Shown piece after piece: positions 1-5,410 of a DNA stretch of 8,354 bases. The stretch spans positions 1 through 8,354 of the forward strand of contig CANGSN010000118.1 in NCBI GenBank assembly GCA_947455805.1, written 5' to 3'. The first letter of the stretch is position 1. Every line of letters begins with the position of its first letter. The translations under genes were made by a program, and so were the position numbers. Origin of the DNA: Planctomycetota bacterium (GTDB lineage Bacteria > Planctomycetota > UBA1135 > UBA2386). The notes under the pieces are model-generated. The model saw only the letters and a list, made by a program, of their open reading frames with translations, was not told the DNA's origin and ran no database searches.

Positions 1-40
1 CGCCGCGGCGCACGGTTTCGACTTCGGGCAGTTCGGGCAC
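1..40 (-). CDS. mutM: Formamidopyrimidine-DNA glycosylase (Fpg/MutM), N-terminal fragment
   Basis: Reading leftward from a GTG at 40-38, the first 13 codons give MPELPEVETVRRG, the near-invariant N-terminus of Fpg/MutM-family base-excision glycosylases. In this family the proline that becomes residue 1 after Met removal is the Schiff-base nucleophile and the next glutamate assists catalysis. That requirement fixes the GTG as the start, since no other start would expose this proline. A GGAG at 55-52 on the minus strand lies 11 bases upstream and may be the ribosome binding site. The protein excises oxidised purines such as 8-oxoguanine and nicks the abasic site. The remaining roughly 260 residues (H2TH and zinc-finger parts) lie outside the window. 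Nei-type glycosylases share part of this N-terminus, but PELPEVETVRRG is most typical of Fpg. Confidence 0.88.
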   Translation of the reverse strand, partial: MPELPEVETVRRG

Positions 41-146
41 GGTACGGGGGGCTCCGGGGTGGGGGAGGATGCGCCGCACGATTGCTGCGGCGGCCCGGGG
101 GCGTCGCTAGCATGCCGCCCCGCAACTCGTCCCCACAACCGCGAAC
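41..146. promoter_or_regulatory. Divergent intergenic region mutM / methylmalonyl-CoA epimerase
   Basis: These 106 bases separate two outward-reading start codons, so they should carry promoters for both directions. The stretch is extremely GC-rich and I could not pick out a convincing -35/-10 pair or an operator-like dyad. The only readable signal is the GGAG at 52-55 (minus strand), suited to mutM. No Shine-Dalgarno is seen before the epimerase ATG. Confidence 0.4.
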
Positions 147-584
147 ATGGCCTCCGACCCGTCTCCGAAGGCGCCCGTGCAGGCGCTGCACCACATCGGC
201 ATCGCCGTGCGTTCGTTGGCCGAAGCGCTGCCGCGCTGGACCGACGGCCTCGGCCTGCGCCTGCAGTCGACCGACGAGGTGCCGACCGAGCGCGTGCGCA
301 TAGCCGTGCTGATGGCCGGCGACACCCGCATCGAACTGCTCGAGCCGACGTCGCCCGATTCGCCGATCGCCCAGTTCCTCGACAAGCGGGGGCCGGGCAT
401 CCACCACCTCGCGTTCCAGGTCGGCGACTGCCAGCTGAAGATCGACGCGATGTCGGCGCTCGGCGCGCAGATGCTCAACCAGAAGCCGAACCCGGGCGCG
501 CACGGCTGCAAGGTCGCCTTCGTCCACCCCAAATACCTCGGCGGCGTCCTGGCCGAGTTCGTCGAGGACCCACACCATGACTGA
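147..584 (+). CDS. mce: Methylmalonyl-CoA epimerase (VOC superfamily)
   Basis: The 145-residue protein matches the usual length of bacterial methylmalonyl-CoA epimerase. This cytosolic metalloenzyme interconverts (S)- and (R)-methylmalonyl-CoA so that the mutase can use the product of propionyl-CoA carboxylation. Two glyoxalase/VOC half-repeats are visible: residues 12-66, opening with LHHIGIAV and closing with RIELLEP, and residues 84-142, opening with GIHHLAFQV and closing with GGVLAEFVE. By family pattern the metal ligands should be H16, E63, H87 and E137; this assignment is by eye. DSPIAQFLDKRGPGIHH (71-87) is a strong epimerase signature that separates it from other VOC proteins. The ATG at 147 has no clear Shine-Dalgarno, and the coding frame has no better upstream start. 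The stop overlaps the next gene's start by 8 bases, so the two are almost certainly one operon. Confidence 0.93.
   Translation: MASDPSPKAPVQALHHIGIAVRSLAEALPRWTDGLGLRLQSTDEVPTERVRIAVLMAGDTRIELLEPTSPDSPIAQFLDKRGPGIHHLAFQVGDCQLKIDAMSALGAQMLNQKPNPGAHGCKVAFVHPKYLGGVLAEFVEDPHHD
564..568 (+). promoter_or_regulatory. Ribosome binding site of pccB, inside the end of mce
   Basis: GAGGA lies 8 bases before the ATG at 577 and within the last codons of the epimerase gene. This supports the ATG at 577 as the start and suggests translational coupling of the two overlapping genes. Confidence 0.65.
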
Positions 585-2136
585 TCCGACCGATCCCATC
601 CAGAAGCTGCAGGAACTGCGCGAACGCTCGCTGCTCGGCGGCGGCAAGGACCGCATCGAGGCCCAGCACCAGAAGGGCAAGCTGACCGCGCGCGAGCGCA
701 TCGACCTGCTGGTCGACCCGGGCACGTTCGTCGAGATCGATCGCTTCGTCACGCACCGTTGCCGCGACTTCGGCATGGACAGCGAGAAGAACCAGATCCT
801 CGGCGACGGCGTCGTCACCGGCAGCGCGCGCATCGACGGCCGGCCGGTCTACCTCTACTCGCAGGACTTCACGGTCTTCGGCGGCAGCCTGTCCGAGACG
901 CACGCGGCGAAGATCTGCAAGGTCATGGACCTGTCGCTGAAGATGGGCGTGCCGATGATCGGCCTGTCCGACTCCGGCGGCGCGCGCATCCAGGAGGGCG
1001 TGGTCTCGCTCGGCGGCTACGCCGACATCTTCCTGCGCAACACGCTCGCCAGCGGCGTCGTGCCGCAGCTCAGCGCGATCATGGGGCCGTGTGCCGGTGG
1101 CGCCGTCTACAGCCCGGCGATCACCGACTTCATCCTGATGGTCGAAGGCACCAGCTTCATGCACATCACGGGCCCGGACGTGGTGAAGACGGTGACGCAC
1201 GAGGACACCACCAGCGAAGAACTCGGCGGTGCCCGCGTGCACAGCGAGGTCAGCGGCGTCGCCCACCTGACGGCGCCCGACGACGCGACCTGCCTCGTGC
1301 AGCTGCGCGAGCTGCTGAGCTACCTGCCGCTGAACAACGGCGACGACCCGCCGGCCAAGCCGTGCGACGACGACAACAACCGCATGGACGAAGCGCTCGA
1401 CACGATCGTGCCGCCGTCCAGCGACCAGCCGTACGACATGCGCCAGGTGGTCAAGAAGGTCGTCGACCACGGCAAGTTCTTCGAGGTCCAGTCGCGCTAC
1501 GCGAAGAACATCGTGATCGGCTTCGCCCGCCTCGGCGGCCGCTCGGTCGGCATCGTCGGCAACCAGCCGAACCACCTCGCCGGCGTGCTCGACATCAAGG
1601 CGAGCCTGAAGGCGGCGCGCTTCATCCGCTTCTGCGACGCGTTCAACATCCCGCTGGTCACCTTCGAGGACGTGCCGGGCTTCCTGCCGGGCAAGGACCA
1701 GGAGTGGGGCGGCATCATCACGCACGGCGCCAAGCTGCTGTACGCGTACTGCGAAGCGACGGTGCCGAAGATCACCGTCATCACGCGCAAGGCCTACGGC
1801 GGCGCCTACGACGTGATGAACAGCAAGCACATCCGCGCCGACCTGAACCTGGCGTGGCCATCGGCCGAGATCGCGGTCATGGGCGCCGAGGGTGCGGCGA
1901 AGATCGTGTTCCGCCGCGAGATCCTGGCCGCCAAGGACCCGAAGGCCGAGGAGAAGCGGCTGGTCGCCGAGTATAAGGCGAAGTTCGCGAACCCCTACCA
2001 GGCCGCCGCGCGCGGCTACGTCGACGACGTCATCGAGCCGCGCCGCACGCGCCCGATGCTGATCCAGGCGCTGGAACTGCTGCGCAGCAAGCGCGACAGC
2101 AACCCGCCGAAGAAGCACGGCAACATCCCGCTGTAG
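577..2136 (+). CDS. pccB: Propionyl-CoA carboxylase carboxyltransferase (beta) subunit
   Basis: This 519-residue protein has the length and layout of acyl-CoA carboxylase beta subunits. They transfer CO2 from carboxybiotin to propionyl-CoA, giving (S)-methylmalonyl-CoA in the cytosol. The N-terminal family block KGKLTARERIDLLVDPGTF spans residues 33-51. The N-terminal crotonase-like half carries SDSGGARIQEGV (131-142) and the first oxyanion-hole loop GPCAGGAVYSP (170-180). The C-terminal half carries FEDVPGFLPG (363-372) and the second glycine loop RKAYGGAYDVM (404-414), then LAWPSAEIAVMGAEGA (425-440). From memory of actinobacterial paralogues, Asp at the position of D412 goes with propionyl-CoA preference, while Ile or Cys there goes with other substrates. 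Direct overlap with the epimerase gene supports the propionyl-CoA role. The partner biotin carboxylase is probably the gene starting at 6971. A methylcrotonyl-CoA or general acyl-CoA carboxylase is less likely. Confidence 0.93.
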   Translation: MTDPTDPIQKLQELRERSLLGGGKDRIEAQHQKGKLTARERIDLLVDPGTFVEIDRFVTHRCRDFGMDSEKNQILGDGVVTGSARIDGRPVYLYSQDFTVFGGSLSETHAAKICKVMDLSLKMGVPMIGLSDSGGARIQEGVVSLGGYADIFLRNTLASGVVPQLSAIMGPCAGGAVYSPAITDFILMVEGTSFMHITGPDVVKTVTHEDTTSEELGGARVHSEVSGVAHLTAPDDATCLVQLRELLSYLPLNNGDDPPAKPCDDDNNRMDEALDTIVPPSSDQPYDMRQVVKKVVDHGKFFEVQSRYAKNIVIGFARLGGRSVGIVGNQPNHLAGVLDIKASLKAARFIRFCDAFNIPLVTFEDVPGFLPGKDQEWGGIITHGAKLLYAYCEATVPKITVITRKAYGGAYDVMNSKHIRADLNLAWPSAEIAVMGAEGAAKIVFRREILAAKDPKAEEKRLVAEYKAKFANPYQAAARGYVDDVIEPRRTRPMLIQALELLRSKRDSNPPKKHGNIPL

Positions 2137-2209
2137 GCAGGGTGACGAGCACCAGGGGTGGGTGGATCGGCTGTCGAGCGCCACCGATTCTCGGGCCCTT
2201 CAAGGGCTG

Positions 2210-2389
2210 GCGCAGGTCGGCGCGGAGAGTGGCGTCGACGGTCGGCAGCCCCTGCGGGAACAGAGAGGTGAGCACCGGCAACTCGAGGAACGGGCCCGAG
2301 ACCTCGAGCAGGCGGATCCACTCGGCGTGCTGTGCCGAGGCGGAGCGCTGCGGGGGGCGGTTCGCGCGGGAGGCCCTGGTCGCGGCCAT
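2210..2389 (-). pseudogene. Truncated 5' end of an unidentified gene
   Basis: From an ATG at 2389 the minus strand reads about 60 residues with natural protein texture. A basic Ala/Arg/Pro-rich start of about 19 residues is followed by HAEWIRLLEVSGPFLELPVL (21-40), then TSLFPQGLPTVDATLRADLR (41-60). AAAGGA at 2405-2400 is a reasonable Shine-Dalgarno, 10 bases before the ATG. After residue 60 the frame stays open but becomes low-quality sequence and runs antisense into the end of pccB, and the other two frames do not resume a credible protein. I therefore read this as the N-terminus of a larger protein cut off near 2210. It follows the AlbA_2-type gene on the same strand after 139 bases and may once have been its operon partner. 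I do not recognise it securely. I have a weak memory of similar N-termini on large defence-associated DNA methyltransferases, which I cannot verify. It could also be a real short ORF, or a chance frame. Confidence 0.42.
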
Positions 2390-2437
2390 GGTCAGGCTGT
2401 CCTTTGGCTGGCGGTCGGTCGGATCGGCTTCATTTCT

Positions 2438-2485
2438 GCGCCATGGAAGTGGCCTTGCCACAGGAGTTTGGCGGATCCATGGCGC
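2438..2485. repeat. Nested inverted repeat downstream of the AlbA_2 gene
   Basis: GCGCCATGGA at 2438-2447 is the exact reverse complement of TCCATGGCGC at 2476-2485. Inside it a second hairpin is formed by GTGGC (2449-2453) and GCCAC (2457-2461) with a 3-base loop. A further 7-bp outer pairing, CTTTGGC (2402-2408) with GCCAAAG (2518-2524), brackets the structure and covers most of the Shine-Dalgarno of the truncated gene. It lies between the AlbA_2 stop and that gene's start. It could be a structured leader or terminator on the minus-strand RNA, a REP-like element or a recombination site. There is no T-run, so a classical intrinsic terminator is not supported. Confidence 0.6.
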
Positions 2486-2528
2486 GGCGCTTTGGAGCGG
2501 GCCGAGGGAATGGCTGCGCCAAAGAGAG

Positions 2529-4211
2529 TCATGGGCGAGGGATCTCCGAGGCAAGGGTCCAGCGAGCCTGTCTTCGACTGCCGACGAGCTGGATCCGGCG
2601 CTCACGCTTCAGCTCCTGCAGCATGCGCTTGAGCTGGTCGCGAGATGCAGCTGGAACGACCTGCTGCAACTCGGCGATGGGGGCGCCTTCGGCTCCGATG
2701 TCCTGGAGGTGGCGCACCAGCAGTTCCTTCGTGGCCGCGTCGTCCAGCCCGCGGCGGCGGGTGTAGACGCCCGACTTGCCGATCGAGGCGTAGAAGCGGC
2801 GAGCGAGCAGCGGGCGCACCCCTCGTCCGCGCCCGATGGTCTCGACCAAGCCGAGATCGCGCAGCCTGACGAAGGTCGGCGCGAGGTGGCCTGGGATCTT
2901 CTGCTCGCGGTGCACCAGGTCGAACACGAGGAAGTCGAACAGACCGAACGACTCCTGCGTCTCCTTGCCGATGCGCTCGAGGAACTTCACGAACGCGGGA
3001 TCGCCGATCTGACCGTGCAGGGTCACCGAGACCTGCCACGCATCGGTGTGCGTGAAGTCGGGCAGCGGTTTGCCCTCGCGGATGCAGGTCTCGAACATGC
3101 GGTTGGCGCCCTGACCGGCTCGCTCGACGAGGCCACAGCGCGCCAGGGCATCGGCGATGCGGCGGTTGCGAGGCAGTTGGCGGTCGACCATGTTCTCGGG
3201 GTCGATGCCCTTCGGGAAGCCGCCGGGGCTCACGATCTCGAGCCGTCGCGCGAACTGGCGGACGAAGATCGAGCCGCCGCTGCGATAGTCGCGGTGCGAG
3301 ACGGCGTTGAGCACGGCCTCGCGTACGGCACCCTGGTTGAACGTGGGGACGTCCACCATGAACAGCCCGTCCTGGTAGTGCTGGCGATCGTTGCGGGTGT
3401 CGATCAGGGACCAGAGCCGGTCGTGCCAGAGCAGGAAGCCGCGCCGGAACTCCTCGCGCTGGTTGGCTGGGCCGGCGGCCTCGCTGCTGCGGTACTCGAA
3501 GATCGTCTCCGCTTGCGCGAGGTGGTGACCGAGGGCCTGGTGGGTGCCGAGCAACACGAGGGCGGCGTAGGTCACGCCGTCGGGCCCGACGAGTTCGGCA
3601 TCGCGCAGCAGCTGCTCGGGCGTTTGGCGCAGGATCACCGCGTCCCTGCTGCGCTGGTGCCACCGCGTTCGGAACATCTCGATGGCCTCGGGCTCGAGGT
3701 CGGCGATCGTCGCCTTCTCGCAGACCTCGGCGGAGAAGTCCGGGCCGGCCTCGGCGAAGATCTTCTGGAGGAGGTCCGGGGTCATCGCCACCAAGTCCTC
3801 GCCCGCTCGCATCCAGTAGGCGCCTTCGACCGCGATCGGCATGCCGATCGGACGCGACGGCGCCGTGATCACGAGCACGCGGCCGTGCGGGTGGGCGATG
3901 GCCTCGGCGTCGATGCGCAGACGCAGTCGTTCGACCAGACCGGCCTTCGTGCGCTCGAGTTCGGAGAACGCCGACGTGCCGACCACGCGCCGCGGCACGC
4001 GGTCGGTGACGCCGAGCACGATCGAGCCGCCGCCTTCGTTGGCGAGGGCTGCGCAGTACTTGACGAGCTTGTCGAAGTGGAAGTTGCCCTTCGCTTCCTT
4101 GAACTCGAGGTTCTCGTCCTCCTTGGCGTGCAGCCATGCGTCGACGCGCTGCACGCTGCGTGAGGCCGTGGCTTCGGGCGACAAAGGGTTGGCGTTCGGA
4201 GGCTTGCTCAT
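2529..4211 (-). CDS. AlbA_2 (Schlafen-type) domain ATP-binding protein with C-terminal winged-helix region
   Basis: This 560-residue protein resembles the COG2865 group (AlbA_2 plus GHKL-type ATPase, often called RecG-like regulators although they are not helicases). Residues about 28-140 form the AlbA_2/Schlafen-like domain: NLEFKEAKGNF (34-44) carries the family's E-x-K motif, and LANEGGGSIVLGV (56-68) is its typical core. Residues about 290-400 form the ATPase-like part. REAVLNAVSHRDY (297-309) has the N-box E and N, SPGGFP (329-334) replaces the ADP-binding loop, and GLVERAGQGANRM (360-372) is the typical glycine-rich lid. Residues about 420-555 look like one or two winged-helix DNA-binding domains with a basic, Arg-rich end. 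AGGTG 4 bases before the ATG supports this start. Members act as transcription regulators or occur in phage-defence loci, and some AlbA_2 proteins are nucleic-acid cleaving; I cannot tell which applies. Codon choice looks looser than in neighbouring genes (judged by eye), compatible with acquisition. Confidence 0.82.
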   Translation of the reverse strand: MSKPPNANPLSPEATASRSVQRVDAWLHAKEDENLEFKEAKGNFHFDKLVKYCAALANEGGGSIVLGVTDRVPRRVVGTSAFSELERTKAGLVERLRLRIDAEAIAHPHGRVLVITAPSRPIGMPIAVEGAYWMRAGEDLVAMTPDLLQKIFAEAGPDFSAEVCEKATIADLEPEAIEMFRTRWHQRSRDAVILRQTPEQLLRDAELVGPDGVTYAALVLLGTHQALGHHLAQAETIFEYRSSEAAGPANQREEFRRGFLLWHDRLWSLIDTRNDRQHYQDGLFMVDVPTFNQGAVREAVLNAVSHRDYRSGGSIFVRQFARRLEIVSPGGFPKGIDPENMVDRQLPRNRRIADALARCGLVERAGQGANRMFETCIREGKPLPDFTHTDAWQVSVTLHGQIGDPAFVKFLERIGKETQESFGLFDFLVFDLVHREQKIPGHLAPTFVRLRDLGLVETIGRGRGVRPLLARRFYASIGKSGVYTRRRGLDDAATKELLVRHLQDIGAEGAPIAELQQVVPAASRDQLKRMLQELKRERRIQLVGSRRQARWTLASEIPRP

Positions 4212-4215
4212 CCAT

Positions 4216-4221
4216 CACCTC
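4216..4221 (-). promoter_or_regulatory. Ribosome binding site of the AlbA_2 gene
   Basis: The minus strand reads GAGGTG four bases before the ATG at 4211. It is one of the clearer Shine-Dalgarno sequences in the window and selects this start. The gap to the upstream oxidoreductase stop is only 70 bases, so the gene may be co-transcribed with it, though a promoter in the gap cannot be excluded. Confidence 0.6.
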
Positions 4222-4281
4222 GCCAGGGGCGACGCCACGCGACGTTGATCGGCCAACGGGCATAGGTCCCGCTGCATCCAC

Positions 4282-5355
4282 TCACAGGTCGATCGTGCGG
4301 CCTTCGCGCGCCGCCCGATCGGCCGCGAGCACGATGCGCAGGCTGTTCACCGCGTCGGCGAGGTGGTCGCGCAGGTCGATGTCCTCGCGGATCGCCTTCA
4401 GCAGGTACTGCTGCTCGCGCAGGCACAGGCCGTCGTGGTCGGGTTCGTCGTTGGTGTCGAGCCACTCGTCCGCTTTCACGAACTGGTCGTGCGCGTCGCG
4501 GTCCTGCCAGTGCACGCGCAGCGAGTTGGTCTTCGTGTGCGAGTCGACGTCGGCGCTGCCGGCCTTGCGTTCGCCCTGCTTGTCGACGATCGACACGCAG
4601 CCCTTCGGGCCGACGACGTCCTTCACGAAGTAGGCGACCTCGCTCATCATCGGGCCCCAGCCGGCTTCGTACCAGCCGACCGAGCCGTCGGCGAACGTCA
4701 CCTGCAGCATGCCGTAGTTGTACATGCCGGGCTTCAGCTCGTTGGACAGGCGGGCCTGGATCGCCGACACGCGCACCGGCTTGCTGCGCGTCATCTGGCA
4801 CATGACGTCGACGTAGTGCACGCCGCAGTCGACGATCGGCGACATCGAGTCCATCAGCGCCTTGTGCGTTTGCCAGTCCTTGCCGCGGCTCTGCTGGTTC
4901 AGGTTCATGCGCATGACCAGCGGCTTGCCGAGCGTCTGCGCCACGGCGATGAACTTCTGCCACGCCGGGTGCACGCGCAGGATGTAGCCGACGACGACCT
5001 TGCGGCGGTGCTGGTGCGCGAGGTCGGCGATCTGCTGCGCCTCCTCGACGGTCTCGGCCAGCGGCTTCTCGCAGAACACGTGCGAGCCGCCCTGCAGCGC
5101 CACCTTGGCGATCGCCGCGTGCGTGTCCGGGTAGGTGTTGATCGACACCACGTCCGGCTTCGTCGCCGCGTAGGCCGCTGCGAAGTCGGCGAACGTCGCC
5201 ACGCCGCCGAGCTCGGCCGACAGCTTGTCGCGGCTCGCGGGCGTGCGGGCGACGAGGCCGCACAGGCGGAAGTCGGAGGACAGCTTGTGGTAGGCGCGGG
5301 CGTGCGAAGCGCCCATGTTGCCACAGCCGACGACGAGCACGCGCAAAGGAGTCAT
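4282..5355 (-). CDS. Gfo/Idh/MocA family NAD(P)-dependent oxidoreductase
   Basis: This 357-residue cytosolic protein has the standard length and two-domain layout of the family, which oxidises or reduces sugars, inositols and related polyols. The Rossmann domain opens with VLVVGCGNMG (6-15), the dinucleotide-binding glycine motif. SINTYPDTHAAIAKVALQGG (71-90) leads into the EKPLAE motif (96-101), in which K97 is the usual catalytic lysine. The C-terminal substrate domain carries DCGVHYVDVM (176-185), where D176, H180 and D183 match the family D-x-G-x-H-x-x-D active-site pattern. VLAADRAAREGRTIDL (342-357) is the typical C-terminal helix end. The ATG at 5355 begins immediately before the first beta strand. 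No Shine-Dalgarno is visible, and the bases before it form one arm of an inverted repeat. Substrate cannot be inferred. Neighbours are a FAS1 lipoprotein upstream and an AlbA_2 protein downstream; neither suggests a pathway. Confidence 0.92.
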   Translation of the reverse strand: MTPLRVLVVGCGNMGASHARAYHKLSSDFRLCGLVARTPASRDKLSAELGGVATFADFAAAYAATKPDVVSINTYPDTHAAIAKVALQGGSHVFCEKPLAETVEEAQQIADLAHQHRRKVVVGYILRVHPAWQKFIAVAQTLGKPLVMRMNLNQQSRGKDWQTHKALMDSMSPIVDCGVHYVDVMCQMTRSKPVRVSAIQARLSNELKPGMYNYGMLQVTFADGSVGWYEAGWGPMMSEVAYFVKDVVGPKGCVSIVDKQGERKAGSADVDSHTKTNSLRVHWQDRDAHDQFVKADEWLDTNDEPDHDGLCLREQQYLLKAIREDIDLRDHLADAVNSLRIVLAADRAAREGRTIDL

Positions 5356-5391
5356 GGGCGAGCGTTCTAGCGGCGCTGGAACCGTTCGCCC
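5356..5391. repeat. Imperfect inverted repeat between the FAS1 gene and the oxidoreductase start
   Basis: Bases 5356-5371 and 5375-5391 are reverse complements at 14 of 16 pairs, with one bulged base at 5382 and a 3-base loop. One arm directly abuts the ATG of the oxidoreductase, where a ribosome binding site would normally sit. In minus-strand RNA the two mismatches are A-C; in plus-strand RNA they would be G-U wobbles. It lies 19 bases past the FAS1 stop. It could be a terminator-like or processing hairpin, or a structure limiting translation of the downstream gene. No U-tract follows. Confidence 0.6.
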
Positions 5392-5410
5392 AGTGCGAGG
5401 GCGCCGCGTC

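Larger units (their letters stand above)
2137..2528. other. Gene-poor junction between pccB and the minus-strand block
   Basis: This 392-base gap separates two convergent genes and contains no intact CDS. It holds, from right to left, a complex inverted repeat (2438-2485, with an outer dyad 2402-2408/2518-2524), a minus-strand ribosome binding site (AAAGGA, 2405-2400), the truncated start of a gene (2389-2210), and 73 bases up to the pccB stop in which I see nothing coding. A short perfect palindrome (2195-2200 and 2202-2207, one central base) lies just beyond the point where the truncated gene stops looking like protein. No U-tailed terminator is visible for either convergent gene. Confidence 0.6.

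Noticed and set aside
475..2184. Long minus-strand open frame of 569 codons over pccB
   Set aside because: It is antisense to a clearly conserved carboxyltransferase, is built of Arg/Ala/Val/Leu-Asp-rich low-quality sequence with no domain, and is explained by GC-rich third positions.
2142..4163. Long plus-strand open frame of 673 codons over the AlbA_2 gene
   Set aside because: It is a shadow of the AlbA_2 coding strand. The translation is repetitive Leu/Val/Glu/Ala/Asp sequence without motifs, whereas the minus strand shows recognisable domains.
2137..4281. Direct repeats or an attachment site flanking the AlbA_2 block
   Set aside because: I compared the two borders by eye and found only 7-8 base matches (such as CCAGGGG near 2153 and 4223), expected by chance in this composition. 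No integrase, transposase or tRNA is present.
4363..5370. Plus-strand frame of 335 codons over the oxidoreductase gene
   Set aside because: Antisense shadow of a well-supported Gfo/Idh/MocA gene, with Val/Arg/His/Asp-rich composition and no motif.
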